From the NCBI RefSeq assembly GCF_001723175.1, contig NC_064656.1, positions 1,984,001 through 2,048,000 of the forward strand: a stretch of 64,000 nucleotides of DNA, read 5' to 3'. This document shows, in pieces, positions 23,311-35,992 of this stretch; position 1 is the first letter of the stretch; every line of letters begins with the position of its first letter. The notes below the pieces were generated by a model. The model was not told the DNA's origin, made no database searches, and saw only the letters and a program-made list of their open reading frames with translations. This DNA is from Penicillium oxalicum (lineage: Eukaryota; Ascomycota; Eurotiomycetes; Eurotiales; Aspergillaceae). The position numbers and the translations under genes were made by a program.

Positions 23311-26122
23311 GGTGAAGGTCCTAATTTTCGCCTCTGATGAACCTGTTCCTTTTTTTTTGCCTCTGAAAGACCCGAGTGAGATGGGTCAACTGGAAAGTGA
23401 ATTCTGGGGAGCGACAAGCTGTCAGTGAGGCTCCTGGTTGAGATTGAGCTTTCTCGTCTTGTTTCGACACCACCAAACAAAACGAACTACCACCGCAAGT
23501 GGCGCAGCAATTCAGCTGGCGTTCCTTTGGCGGGGGAATGGACTTACACAATATAGCCGTGTCGGCCACGAATGAAATAAATTAAATAAGGTAGGAGGCA
23601 GAATTCACACGAGCATCAACAGGTCAAAGGAAGGGAGACTGAGAGCAAGAGGGGGTGGGGGTTTGGAGAGTATTGAAAGGGGGAGAGTAGATGGAGGAGG
23701 GAAATGGAGGGGAAGGAGATGAAGCAGAAGACACGGAGTTGGGAGAAACGGAGAGATCTTTTGGCTCGAAGAATGTCTTGTCTCTCGCCGTATTTCCAGA
23801 CCAGGAGTGGGCAAGCAGACCGCAGAATTGGTGGTCTGGTGGAACGGTGACTGTATGGGAAAAAAAATTCAAAAATTCAAATAAGCGGATTCGGGTGTTG
23901 AATTGAAGTGGCCCTGATCGGGTATAGTGTCGAGGGGGGACCCGCCCCAATACTCTGGCAGACCCCGCCCGACACGGCGGAAGAGCAGGGGCCTTGCGTG
24001 TAGTTTGCAGTACTGTACAAGTGGTATCTTAGGATCATCTTTTAACATTACTGATACAGACAGGCTAGACAGGGAGACGCACGATACATGGTGACAGAAC
24101 TTTGTGCAATTCAACATTGATAAAGGACGGAGCACATAATGACTCAGATACAAATATGACTCCTCGTCGATCGACTGGGGAGTTAACAGAGAGCTCCAGA
24201 TGTATAATCATACCTCATGATTGGATTGAGCATCGGGATCACAGCATTTTAATGCATCACGAAGCTTGAAAGCTGTGAGCCACACTCGGCAGATACATTA
24301 CGCCGAGTAAGTCCACTGACGGGAGCACGGGTATGGATAAGGGAGGTCTTTCACCAAGCCAGAATGGCTGTCCAATTGCCGGGGTCCAACGAGGATTGGT
24401 CTGCGAGATGAGATTCGGCCGGTTCTCCAAATACCGGTAATTTATCAATAATTCGCACCTCGACCCATTTTTGAGCAGTACAGGACCGTACGTTCATCTT
24501 CGAGTGTCCTTGCAAATGAGTGCTTTTGTAGCAGAGAGGGAAAAGAAATTCACGCAGGTATATACGAACGCATCACGTACAGTAACTATGTACACAATTC
24601 TGCATCCAGTAGTGTAGTGAACGTACGTAATGTCCCCTGAAAATCCAGCGCGGCGGTCAACAAGGAATTGATACATTCGACATCTCTCATTGGTGCCTGG
24701 GGGCTAGAGTACTTTCGGTAATCGCTCGGCGTCGCTCTGCTCCGGCACGAGTGACGATCAAAGTCCCATGTTCTGTGTAATCATCATCTGCCGTATAATA
24801 GGGACCTCATCCAGTGTGAACATTGAACAGGCACAGATGGAATTAGAGGCTTCTAGCCGATCCCTCGCGGGCCGACCATACTCAATGGCGACGCCAAGAC
24901 AGGATCTGGCGGAAGTCTCTTTGACCAAACTCCGATTGATCGGGTCTAGCGCGACGGGTCAATGGGGCATGGATGGAGTGTTGGGAGTGTCCCCATTGGT
25001 GGCAGGCGGTCTGCCAGGAACGGGCTCTTGTACCCGCCGCACGGGTGTTCTGATGAGCTTCCAGAGCCCCCCCAACGGCCTCACCACTTCTCCCATCCCT
25101 TCTGCCCGCGGTGCCCACCACGTAAGATGCACAGAGTCTGTAGCCAGAACTCCATGAGGGGAGAACTCTGGCCTGACCAGGTGGCTCAGAGTGTGTCTCC
25201 ACGAAGGCTCGACTGTTCACGGTGACCCACTGGTCACGTCTTTTTCTCCCAACTGGTCTTCCGGATACTGTAAATATGGTAATTTCTCGGACACAATACA
25301 ACATCATACCACAACAATGGGTTGCTGACAACTGTGTTGAGATTTCCATGAACCGACAGAGCTCATTTCCCGATACAGGCACATCAGCGCGCCATTCATT
25401 TTGTAGGGGCATATCAAACCCAATGGCTTAGACATATGCTGTAACCCCGATGCCACTTGACTCGGGAGGTCTTAGTGTTGAGCACCACGGCATCTAAGTG
25501 CATACATCTGGTGGAATCTCATCAAGCTTACATGCTGACCCGCTACGCCAAAGTGTCGGCTCTGAATCTCCGCGCGGCATGGATGATCAGCCGATCAAAA
25601 ATTACCCCGAGGGAGGACATAATTACATACAGACGTACTTGGTATTACAGTACCCATCAGTCCCCATCCTCCTATCGAATGAGCCTATCGCGTTCCCACC
25701 TTTTTTTTCCTTCTCGACACTTTGGTTTACACTCCACCGAGTCCCATTCTCTAGCATCCTCTGGATTCTCCTCCCCCTCCTGCCCCTTCCCCTTCTCTTC
25801 CCTTCTGGTGATCATCTGGGACTCTATCTTCTACCACTTCCTAATACTCGTGTGCTTCCTTTTCCTGACCTCTCTCCCTCCTCATTTACCTCCTCATAGA
25901 CCTCATTCTTCTCGCGGGCAAGAAGCGACGAGTCTCCCCCGTCGCGCCCGAATTCTGGACGCAATCTTTTTGACGACCTATCCTAATTACCGTTAAAAAA
26001 AAGTCGATTCGGCGTCTTCAGTGTTCAAACCTGTCGTTGATTCCCCAATTTTCCGTACATTCTCACGACTAGATACAACACACGCACACATTTCACACGC
26101 ACACCTCTTGACACCACTCACC
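23311..26122. promoter_or_regulatory. Shared divergent control region of FAS1 and FAS2
   Basis: 2.8 kb between the two FAS start codons with no supported gene. Each gene has a pyrimidine-rich tract on its own sense strand about 320-420 bp before its ATG: 23641-23731 (purine-rich on plus, so CT-rich for FAS1) and 25741-25806 (CT-rich on plus, for FAS2). A CCGAGG hexamer lies near 25605; its reverse complement CCTCGG is the core reported for fungal FarA/FarB fatty-acid regulators, but a single 6-mer is weak evidence. The region is long enough to hold separate promoters plus leaders. Co-regulation is inferred from the arrangement. Confidence 0.6.
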
Positions 26123-29100
26123 ATGCGTCCTGAGATTGAGCAGGAGCTGGCTCACACCCTGTTGGTGGAGCTGCTCGCCTACCAATTCGCCTCCCCAGTC
26201 CGATGGATTGAAACTCAAGATGTCATTCTCGCCGAGCAACGGACGGAGCGTATCGTTGAAATTGGTCCCGCAGATACTCTCGGTGGTATGGCCCGCCGCA
26301 CACTCGCCTCCAAGTACGAGGCATACGATGCTGCCACCTCGGTACAGCGTCAAATTCTCTGCTACAACAAGGACGCCAAGGAGATTTACTACGATGTCGA
26401 CCCCGTCGAAGAAGAGCCAGAACCCAGCTCTGAAACACCTGCGGCTGCTGTCGGTGCTGCAGCTCCGGTGGCTGCGGCTCCTGCCGCCGCCGCCGCTCCT
26501 CCCCCCAGTGCTGGCCCGGCTGCCGCAGTGGAGGATGCGCCAGTATCTGCCGTGGACATCCTGCGGTCTCTCGTGGCCCAGAAGCTTAAGAAAGGCTTGG
26601 AGGAGGTGCCATTGACAAAAGCTATCAAAGATCTCGTTGGAGGTAAGCTTGCACAAGACCTGTGGCTATCGGGCTGGAACTCGGTTTTAATGAAGCATAT
26701 ACTAATGTTCGATTTTCACGCTTCTTTTAGGCAAGTCTACATTACAAAATGAAATTCTCGGAGACCTGGGTAAGGAGTTCGGCTCCACACCTGAGAAGCC
26801 AGAGGATACTCCGTTGGACGAGCTTGGTGCTGCCATGCAGGCCACCTTCAACGGCCAATTGGGCAAACAATCTTCCTCCCTCATTGCTCGCATGGTTTCC
26901 TCCAAGATGCCCGGTGGCTTCAACATTACGTCTGTTCGCAAGTATCTAGAGACACGGTGGGGCTTGGGCGCGGGCCGCCAGGACGGAGTGCTGCTGTTGG
27001 CCATTACCATGGAGCCTGCTGCTCGTCTGGGCTCTGAGCCCGATGCCAAAGCTTTCTTGGACACCGTGACAAACAAGTACGCTGCCGCTGCGGGCATCAA
27101 TCTCTCTGCCCCTGCGGCTGGGGGTGACAGCGGGGCTGGCGGAGGTGGCATGATGATGGACCCTGCCGCCATCGATGCCCTCACCAAGGACCAGCGCGCC
27201 CTCTTCAAGCAGCAATTGGAAGTAATTGCTCGCTACCTGAAGATGGACCTGCGCGCTGGTGATAAGGCGTTTATGGTTTCCCAGGAGAGCCAAAAGGCTC
27301 TTCAAGCTCAGCTTGACCTGTGGTCTGCTGAGCACGGTGACTTCTACGCCTCGGGCATCGAGCCTTCTTTCGATTCCCTGAAGGCTCGCGTGTACGATTC
27401 GTCCTGGAACTGGGCCCGCCAGGATGCTCTCAGCATGTACTACGATATCATCTTCGGTCGTCTTCAAGTCATTGATCGTGAGATCGTCAGCCAGTGCATC
27501 CGCATCATGAACCGTTCCAACCCTCTGCTCCTGGACTTTATGCAATATCACATCGACAACTGCCCCACGGAACGCGGCGAGACGTACCAACTCGCCAAGG
27601 AGCTGGGACAGCAGTTGATTGATAACTGCAAGGAGGTCATGGATGCGGCGCCCGTCTACAAGGATGTGGCCGTTCCTACCGGCCCTCATACCACCGTGGA
27701 CGCCCGCGGCAACATCAGCTACGAGGAAGTGCCCCGTGCCAGTGCCCGAAAGCTCGAGCATTATGTCAAGCAGATGGCCGAGGGCGGCCCCATCTCGGAG
27801 TACAGCAACCGGGACAAGGTTCAGAATGATCTGAAGAACGTGTACAAGCTTATTCGCAAGCAACATCGCCTGTCCAAGGCCACCCAGCTTCAGTTCGACT
27901 CTCTTTACAAGGATGTGCTTCACGCGATGAACATGAACGAAAACCAGATTATGCCCCAGGAGAACGGCTCCACGAAGAAGTCTGGTCTGAAGCGCACCGC
28001 CGCCCTTCGCCCCGGCAAAGTGGAGACCATCCCCTTCCTGCACCTCAAGAAGAAGTCCGAGCATGGCTGGAACTACAGCAAGAAGCTTACTGGGGTCTAC
28101 CTCAACGTCTTGGAGTCTGCCGCTCGTTCCGGTCTTTCTTTCCAGGGTAAGAACGTGTTGATGACCGGTGCCGGTGCCGGGTCCATTGGTGCCGAAGTCC
28201 TGCAAGGTCTGATTTCTGGTGGCGCCAAGGTCGTCGTGACCACCAGTCGCTTCTCCCGTGAGGTGACCGAATATTACCAGGGCATGTATGCTCGCTTCGG
28301 TGCTCGAGGCTCTCAATTGGTTGTGGTGCCCTTCAACCAAGGTAGCAAGCAGGATGTGGAGGCCCTTGTGGACTACATCTACGACACTAAGAAGGGTCTC
28401 GGCTGGGATCTCGACTTTGTTGTGCCCTTCGCTGCCATCCCTGAGAACGGTCGCGAGATTGACTCAATTGACTCCAAGTCCGAGTTGGCCCATCGTATCA
28501 TGTTGACCAACTTGCTCCGCATGTTGGGATCTATCAAGACCCAGAAGCAGACCCACGGCTTCGAAACCCGTCCCGCGCAGGTGATCCTTCCTCTGTCACC
28601 TAACCACGGTACCTTCGGTAACGACGGCCTGTACTCCGAGTCCAAGCTGGGCTTGGAGACTCTCTTCAACCGTTGGTACTCTGAGAGCTGGGCCAACTAC
28701 CTGACCATCTGTGGTGCTGTCATCGGTTGGACCCGTGGCACTGGTCTGATGAGTGGTAACAACATGGTCGCCGAAGGTGTTGAGAAGCTGGGCGTTCGCA
28801 CATTCTCTCAGCAAGAGATGGCCTTCAATCTGTTGGGTCTCATGTCCCCCGCTGTTGTCAACCTTTGCCAGGTCGATCCCGTGTGGGCCGATCTTAACGG
28901 CGGTCTGCAGTTTATTCCCGACCTGAAGGGCACGATGACTCGTCTCCGGACCGATATCATGGAGTCCAGCGACGTTCGTCAGGCCGTCATCAAGGAGACT
29001 GCTATTGAGAACAAGATCGTTAACGGGGAGGATAGTGGTGCTCTGTACAAAAAGGTCGTTGCCGAGCCCCGTGCCAACATCAAGTTTGACTTCCCCAAGC

Positions 29101-31950
29101 TCCCCGACTGGGAGAAGGAAGTGAAGCCTCTGAACGAAAACCTCAAAGGCATGGTCAACTTGGACAAGGTTGTCGTTGTCACTGGTTTCTCCGAGGTTGG
29201 ACCCTGGGGTAACTCCCGTACTCGCTGGGAGATGGAGGCCTATGGCAAGTTCTCCCTTGAGGGCTGTGTTGAGATGGCCTGGATCATGGGTCTGATCAAG
29301 CACCACAACGGCCCCCTCAAGGGCAAGGCATACTCTGGCTGGGTTGACGCCAAGACTGGCGAGCCTGTTGATGACAAGGATGTCAAGGCCAAGTACGAAA
29401 AGTTCATCTTGGAGCACACTGGTATCCGTCTGATTGAGCCTGAACTGTTCAAGGGCTACGATCCCAAGCAGAAGCAGCTTTTGCAAGAAATCGTCATTCA
29501 GGAGGATCTCGAGCCATTTGAGGCCTCTCAGGAGACCGCGCAGGAGTTCAAGCGTGAGCACGGAGACAAGGTCGACATTTTCGAGATCCCCGAGTCTGGC
29601 GAGTACACCGTCCGCCTGCGCAAGGGTGCCAACCTTCTGATTCCCAAGGCGCTCTCCTTTGACCGTCTTGTCGCCGGTCAGGTCCCCACCGGTTGGGATG
29701 CCAAGCGTTACGGTGTCCCCGACGATATCATCGAGCAGGTTGACCCCATCACTCTGTACGTCCTGGTCTGTACCGCCGAGGCCATGCTGTCTTCCGGTAT
29801 CACCGACCCCTATGAGTTCTACAAGTACGTTCACTTGTCCGAGGTGGGTAACTGCATCGGCTCTGGTATTGGTGGTACCCACGCCCTGCGTGGTATGTAC
29901 AAGGACCGCTACCTAGACAAGCCCGTGCAGAAGGACATTCTGCAAGAGTCCTTCATCAACACCATGAGCGCTTGGGTCAACATGTTGCTCCTGTCTTCTA
30001 CGGGTCCCATCAAGACCCCTGTCGGAGCTTGCGCCACCGCTGTGGAGTCTGTTGACATTGGTTACGAGACCATTGTCGAGGGTAAGGCTCGGGTCTGCTT
30101 CGTTGGTGGATTCGATGACTTCCAGGAGGAAGGCTCGTACGAGTTCGCCAACATGAAGGCCACAAGCAACGCCGAGACTGAATTCGCTCACGGTCGCACC
30201 CCTCAGGAGATGTCCCGTCCTACTACTACTACTCGTGCCGGCTTCATGGAGTCGCAGGGTTGCGGTATGCAGCTCATCATGAGCGCCCAGCTGGCCCTCG
30301 ACATGGGTGTGCCTATTCACGGTATCATCGCTTTGACCACCACCGCTACCGACAAGATTGGCCGCTCCGTCCCCGCGCCTGGCCAGGGTGTTCTCACCAC
30401 TGCCCGCGAAAACCCTGGCAAGTTCCCTTCGCCCCTCTTGGACATCAAGTATCGCCGCCGTCAACTTGAGCTGCGGATGAAGCAGATCAAAGAATGGCAA
30501 GAGTCAGAGCTCCTCTACCTCCAGGAAGAGGTCAATGCCATGCAGGCCCAGAGTGACTCGTCTTTCAATGCCTCAGAGTACATGCACGAGCGCGCTCAGC
30601 ACATTGAGCGGGAAGTTGTTCGTCAGGAGAAGGATGCTCAGTTCAGCCTGGGCAACAACTTCTGGAAGCAAGATTCGCGCATCGCTCCCCTGCGTGGCGC
30701 CCTTGCCACTTGGGGTCTCACTGTCGACGATATCAGCGTCGCTTCCTTCCACGGTACCTCGACTGTGGCCAACGACAAGAACGAGTCTGATGTTATCTGC
30801 CAGCAGCTCAAGCACCTGGGCCGCAAGAAGGGTAACGCCGTCATGGGTATCTTCCAGAAGTATCTCACTGGTCACCCCAAGGGTGCTGCCGGTGCCTGGA
30901 TGTTCAACGGGTGCTTGCAGGTCTTGGACTCTGGCCTCGTGCCCGGTAACCGCAACGCCGATAACGTTGACAAGGTGATGGAGAAGTTCGACTACATCGT
31001 CTACCCTAGCCGCAGCATTCAGACCGATGGCGTCAATGCTTTCTCTGTGACCTCGTTTGGTTTCGGTCAAAAGGGTGCTCAGGTCATTGGTATCCACCCC
31101 AAGTACCTGTACGCTACTCTTGACCAGGCTCAGTACCAGGCCTACAAGACCAAGGTCGAGTCCCGTCAGAAGAAGGCTTACCGCTACTTCCACAACGGCC
31201 TGATCAACAACAGCATCTTCGTGGCTAAGAGCAAGGCCCCCTATGAGGATGCCCAGCAGAGTCAGGTCTTCCTCAACCCCGACTACCGTGTCAGTGTAGA
31301 CAAGAAGACCTCCGAGCTGAAGTTCTCCACCACTCCCCCCAAGGCTGAGGAGCGGGAGAGCACCCGCCAGATGGTCGAGTCTCTTGCCAAGGCCCACGCT
31401 GCTGGCGGGAATTCCAAGGTCGGAGTGGACGTTGAGAACATCGACGCCATCAACATCTCCAACGAGACTTTTGTCGAGCGCAACTTCACCGAGGCCGAAC
31501 AAGCGTACTGCCGTAAGGCTGCTTCTCCTCAGTCCTCCTTTGCTGGTCGCTGGAGTGCCAAGGAAGCTGTGTTCAAGTCGCTCGGTGTCAGCAGCAAGGG
31601 TGCTGGAGCCGCCTTGAAGGATATTGAAATTGGAAGCGACGCAAATGGCGCTCCTATTGTCAACGTAAGTCTTTTTCCCCTTCTTTTGATTTTCTTCTTT
31701 TGATTTTTCTTACTGTTTCTTTTCCTTTTTTTTTTTTATCCACGTCTCTGCCTCGGAGGAATTACCGCTTTGGTTCCCTCTGAGCGGCCCCGCCAGAATT
31801 GATTTGATCAACAACGCTAACGGAAGATCCTCGATTTAGCTCCACGGCGCCGCCGCTATCGCCGCCAAGGAAGCCGGTGTCAAACAAGTCACTGTTAGTA
31901 TCAGCCACAGTGACACTCAAGCCGTCGCGGTCGCGGTTTCGCAGTTTTAA
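26123..31950 (+). CDS. FAS2: Fatty acid synthase subunit alpha
   Basis: Exons 26123-26642, 26731-31664 and 31840-31950 give 1854 residues, the usual FAS alpha length. Order: a short transferase-completing N-terminus, an Ala/Pro-rich linker, the acyl carrier domain with the phosphopantetheine serine in VGGKST (Ser176), ketoreductase ([17 protein letters not shown]), ketoacyl synthase (active Cys in [10 protein letters not shown] near residue 1274, histidines in [11 protein letters not shown] and [10 protein letters not shown]), and a C-terminal phosphopantetheine transferase ([22 protein letters not shown]). The last 36 residues come from the small third exon and end the transferase domain. 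With FAS1 it forms the cytosolic fatty acid synthase; the C-terminal transferase activates its own carrier domain. The first intron interrupts the carrier motif itself, between the two glycines of VGGKS. Confidence 0.97.
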
Positions 31951-33466
31951 ATTACGCAGGCCAGAAAATTCGGTAGCCTGCAAACCTGACCAATAACCAC
32001 AACAAGGCAGGCCTCTGGGATATTAAAACGGATGTATAGATGGTCTTTGCGATTTCCTTTTTCTTCCTCCCCCTTTTCTTTTTTTTTTAATGCTCATGTA
32101 ATACGGTGGGAGGGATGATCCTGCAATGCGGTGCTGATTTTGTTGTGACGTGATACCTGATGTTTCTTTTTTTTTTGCGTTGTTGAGTACCTGTCTCATC
32201 CGGTTATTTGAGAGAGTACATCTTATTATCTTGTGGTTGGAGGCGGTACACCTACACACCAACTGGAAGAGCGGACCCTGCGCTCTCAGAAAAGAGAAAG
32301 GGCATTAGGGGAATGTACTTTTTGATTCGGCAGTTCGAAGACTCTTTTTCTTTCCATGTTATTTGTTTATTTTTTGTTGGATAAATCATTTAGACTCTAT
32401 GATTGTGGCTCCGGCTAAGAGTGTGTTTCAACTCTTGTTCGCTGAGAATGGATTACCGATATTCTTATGGTTCTTGTTCGATTATTGCGTTGGTACACTT
32501 GAATCAGAGTGGGTTCAAATTGACTCGTCTCAGCAATTTCATACTCAAGTCATTCAATCTGTAGCAAATGAGGTACTCGTGGAATATGCACTGAACTACA
32601 TATACTGTACTTCTATGCGGAGACAGTAACTGTTGTACCTTTTCGAGTAATTGGATGTTCACCCGAGGATTCCAATCGCTCTTGGAAGAATCCATATATA
32701 TTCCGTTTTCCACCTTGTTAACCTTGAAGACGTCCCATTTGAGTAGTTCATATATGTCCATGATGCTAATATATCTCTCTAAAGTTATCTGTGCCGTATG
32801 CCTACAAACGGATCGTCTACAGTATGTTGTTTTCAACTTGTCATATCTAACATAACTCCCCCTGTTTCTTGTAAACTCGGGCCTCAGTCTACCAGACGCA
32901 GCCCGGTTGGTCATGTACCAGGCCGTACTCTGCAGTGGTTAGGAACTGTGAATCAATTCTATTTACAACCTAGATAGGTACGAGCTTACTACTTGGTAGG
33001 TAGGTAGGTAGGTAGGTAGGGGGTACATCGATGGTGGACATGTCTGTCCAGTCTAGTAGAATGGATAGGTACTGCAAATGGATGTGGAAATTTACTCCTC
33101 AGCTCTCATGGATGGACTATATGGGTACTTTTATACTATACGCTAATATTGTATCTTAGTACACGGATGAGACCCAAAAGATGTGTCAAGCGGGTAAGTT
33201 GAATTGATGGGATATTTCTTTTATCAAACCTACGACATGTATAGTTACACTTAATTTTTTCCCCTTTCTTTCCCTTCTGCAGAAAGGGGGAAAAATGAAA
33301 AAAAAAAGGCAATCAGTGAAGATTGTGTTGCAAAAAAAAAAAAAAAAAGAAAAAGAAAACAGGTAAGCAGACACTAAACTTCCTATTCAAAAGTTCAATT
33401 TCTTTATAACCTCGACCCGCTTCAATATTTAGCCATCCCAGTATCAAACATATCAAATATCAAGCT
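31951..33466. other. Convergent 3' intergenic region, FAS2 / TRM1
   Basis: 1.5 kb between two convergent stops. AT-rich with several T and A runs (for example around 33330-33350) and a GGTA microsatellite at 32995-33022. ORFs of 60-136 codons here show no domain and no codon bias like the neighbours. No gene is supported. Confidence 0.5.
32995..33022 (+). repeat. (GGTA)n microsatellite
   Basis: About six and a half GGTA units followed by a G run, in the FAS2/TRM1 intergenic region. A GGATAGGTA-like near-copy sits nearby at about 33062. Confidence 0.9.
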
Positions 33467-35992
33467 TCAAGCATCGATTTCACCGCCACTTCGAATTTTT
33501 ACAGCCGCGCGATTCAAAGGACCCCAATTCGCACGGGGATTAAGCTGATACCGCACAAGACGCTTCTTGGAATGAGCCGCCGAAGCTTCCCGGCCGAGAG
33601 CCGCGTCGAATTTGACTTCAAGCGTGCTGGGGTGTGTGGAGGGTTGGGTCGGGGTGGTTGAATTGGTGTTTTCCTCGACGGAAGTGGCTTCCTTCTTATT
33701 CTTCCTCTTCCCCTTTTCCTTTTCTTCCTCCAGCTCTTCCTCCTCCCGCTGCTGCTGCTGCTGCTGTGGTGGCGAGATAAATGATTGGCGAGATCCAGAT
33801 CGATACAAAGAAGCCTCGACCTTGGTGACCAAATCAGTGATATCCCTTCCGGACTCGACTGCAGCAAGAAGGTCGTTCTTGAGCTGTGCAAGCCAGGGAT
33901 CTTGACTCTGCCCATCGGTGGTGGTCATGGTGGTTGTGGTGCTCTTGCGCAGATTCTCCCGGCTCTTCGCCATGATAGCTGCACCGGCAGTCCCGGGCTT
34001 CAGAGAACTTTCCTTCACGGGAGAATGTTGACGGACCCACTCCCGCATGACTTCCCAGATCACGCTCCAGGGGGCATCCGTGCGGATCGAGTTGGGCTTT
34101 GCATGGCTGCGAGTCGAGCGATATCCGACGGAGCGCAGGGCGCCTCGGAACTCATCTTGTGGGACAGTCGAACAATGGAGAACTTTGGAGAGAGCGCTCA
34201 GGGAGAAGTAGAAGGGGTATGGCTCGTGGAGGGCCGGATTGACGCGGGGGATGATGGCTGGATAATCGGTCTGTTCCTGGGCTTGCTGGGATCCAGTCGA
34301 GTCTGTATTGGACGATTTAGGGGGTGGATTTTGGTGTTGGTTCTGGTTTGGCTGCTGAGCGCTGGGCTTTGTCAGAGCAGGACTCAAATCCAGGTCTTCT
34401 TCCATGGCGGTGGTCAGCATGCCCTCGATACGAGGGATTGTCTGATAGACCTCTGGGTCGAGTTTGGGCAGCGTGTCCAAAATACGCTGAATAAAGTGTG
34501 GGTTATGGAGTGGACCAGCCCACATGGGCCCTGCGAGATGCGTCTTGAAGCCGCAGTGCTCGCAGTAAGTGTTGGCCGTCGGACCCTGGGCCAACTTGAA
34601 GTGGTAGACAGGCCGGCCGTTGCGATCGAGCTTCTCTCGGGACGCGGCGAGAGGCTGAATGCTCCATGCGCCGCATCCGGAATCGCAGTTGTACACCACC
34701 ATGGAGTTGCTTGCTGTGAACTTGACTTGAGCCGGGGAGCGAGTCACCCGCACAAAGACACGAGCGTAGAAGTCGATCGAGAGCGAGAGCAATGGCTCAA
34801 TGGCGATACCATACTTGGCCGCCGACATGGCCAGACTGTTCAGAATCAAGCGCAGACCAGCCTCATGCGAATGCAGGCCCTTGACCGGATTCCCGCCGTA
34901 GAGGGAGAACGCCTTCTCCGCATACCCCGTGGAAGCCCAGACTCCAGCGTCTGTGCATGTAACACACAGGAGACCGCCATCCTTGACAGCCTGCAGGGCT
35001 GCATCCAGGAAGGGAGCCGCGGTGCCATAGGGATCCAAATCAATCACATCAAACTTGCGAGAGGGATCACCACAGGCGCGGTACATGTAGGCGCGGGCAT
35101 CACCGAGGTTTGGCTGGATACGGTCCTCTAGTTTATTGTACGCGATGTTGGTCTTCATTGACTTGATGGCTGATTCAGAGAGGTCGTTGCCCACCACTTT
35201 GGTCACGACGGGCAATTCAGAGGCATATCGCAGAGCGCGCAGTCCGGTGGCGGAGAGAGCATCGAGAACGGTGAACTGGGACGGAAGAGTAGCGGGGGTG
35301 GAGGCGGCGGCAGTAGTGGTAGTGGTTGTGTCGGGCTTGGATTCCGAAGGTTCGGTTGGAGGCACAGATGTAGTTGTAGCAGTCTCTTCGCTCGTCGGCC
35401 GGGCGGCTGATTTGCCCTCCTTATCTCCTTCTCCCTTTCGAGCTGTTGCGTTTGAGGCCTTTTCGTTCGGTGAATCCTCGCGCTTGCGCTTCATTCCTTG
35501 GTTGGCACCGTTGTTCGAGGGGCGTCTCTTTGATTTCTGGTCCGCCTTTTGCCTTTTCACGTCGGCCACATGTTCACTGTATGCGCGAATAGCAAGCACA
35601 CTCAGGTCTCGATTGAATTGTTGAATTGGGTTGTAAAATACAGATTGGCTCTCATCGCTGTCGGTGAGATCTCTCCGTGTGCCCTTGGACGCGGCCTCCT
35701 GGGCTCGGGGATTCAGAATGTGCGCTAATCCTTCTTTGATCACATTGTACTCGACACCGCCATGCTGCACCACCTTGCTGGGTCCTCCGTCGGGAGAAGT
35801 ATCCATCATGGCTCTCGAGGTGCTGTTGAACAAGGCCCGTGGGGAACTTCGTAGTAGCGGGCGAGTAGATAGGCGCGAGCGTGGACAAGTGCGAATGCGA
35901 AAAGCAAATGGCAGATCAATGGCGCATTTCGGAATGTGGATGAACAAGAAGAGGTGAGCCCGTGGGTTCATGGACTCATTCCCAGGGTGCAA
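33467..35992 (-). CDS. TRM1: tRNA (guanine-26, N2/N2)-dimethyltransferase
   Basis: Single-exon, 841 residues from the first ATG. Class I methyltransferase motifs are clear: SAM loop VLDALSATGLRALRYASE (about 242-259), GNDLSESA, and the catalytic DPYG (320-323) in DVIDLDPYGTAAPFLDAA. Zinc-type cysteines follow (NCDSGCGAW; TYCEHCGFKTH), then the Trm1 C-terminal domain (SLSALSKVLHCS, FRGALRSVGYRSTRSHAKP). It dimethylates G26 of tRNAs. Two start regions exist. The long form has about 60 extra residues rich in Arg/Ser and poor in acids (RIRTCPRSRLSTR), resembling a mitochondrial presequence; a Met-Met pair at residues 62-63 (35804-35809) would give the nuclear/cytosolic form. Yeast Trm1 uses such paired starts. 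A ~90-residue low-complexity insert (about 146-237) separates the N-terminal region from the SAM loop, and the C-terminus has a Gln run and a charged stretch. Confidence 0.95.
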   Translation of the reverse strand: MHPGNESMNPRAHLFLFIHIPKCAIDLPFAFRIRTCPRSRLSTRPLLRSSPRALFNSTSRAMMDTSPDGGPSKVVQHGGVEYNVIKEGLAHILNPRAQEAASKGTRRDLTDSDESQSVFYNPIQQFNRDLSVLAIRAYSEHVADVKRQKADQKSKRRPSNNGANQGMKRKREDSPNEKASNATARKGEGDKEGKSAARPTSEETATTTSVPPTEPSESKPDTTTTTTAAASTPATLPSQFTVLDALSATGLRALRYASELPVVTKVVGNDLSESAIKSMKTNIAYNKLEDRIQPNLGDARAYMYRACGDPSRKFDVIDLDPYGTAAPFLDAALQAVKDGGLLCVTCTDAGVWASTGYAEKAFSLYGGNPVKGLHSHEAGLRLILNSLAMSAAKYGIAIEPLLSLSIDFYARVFVRVTRSPAQVKFTASNSMVVYNCDSGCGAWSIQPLAASREKLDRNGRPVYHFKLAQGPTANTYCEHCGFKTHLAGPMWAGPLHNPHFIQRILDTLPKLDPEVYQTIPRIEGMLTTAMEEDLDLSPALTKPSAQQPNQNQHQNPPPKSSNTDSTGSQQAQEQTDYPAIIPRVNPALHEPYPFYFSLSALSKVLHCSTVPQDEFRGALRSVGYRSTRSHAKPNSIRTDAPWSVIWEVMREWVRQHSPVKESSLKPGTAGAAIMAKSRENLRKSTTTTMTTTDGQSQDPWLAQLKNDLLAAVESGRDITDLVTKVEASLYRSGSRQSFISPPQQQQQQREEEELEEEKEKGKRKNKKEATSVEENTNSTTPTQPSTHPSTLEVKFDAALGREASAAHSKKRLVRYQLNPRANWGPLNRAAVKIRSGGEIDA

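Noticed and set aside
26946..29882. 464- and 428-codon open frames on the minus strand
   Set aside because: Antisense to FAS2; no recognisable protein features.
16968..31950. FAS pair as part of a mycotoxin (HexA/HexB-like) cluster
   Set aside because: No polyketide synthase, P450 or pathway regulator in the window; neighbours are housekeeping and the sequence looks like primary-metabolism FAS.
33785..35131. 448-codon open frame on the plus strand
   Set aside because: Antisense to TRM1 in a biased-codon gene; no domain.
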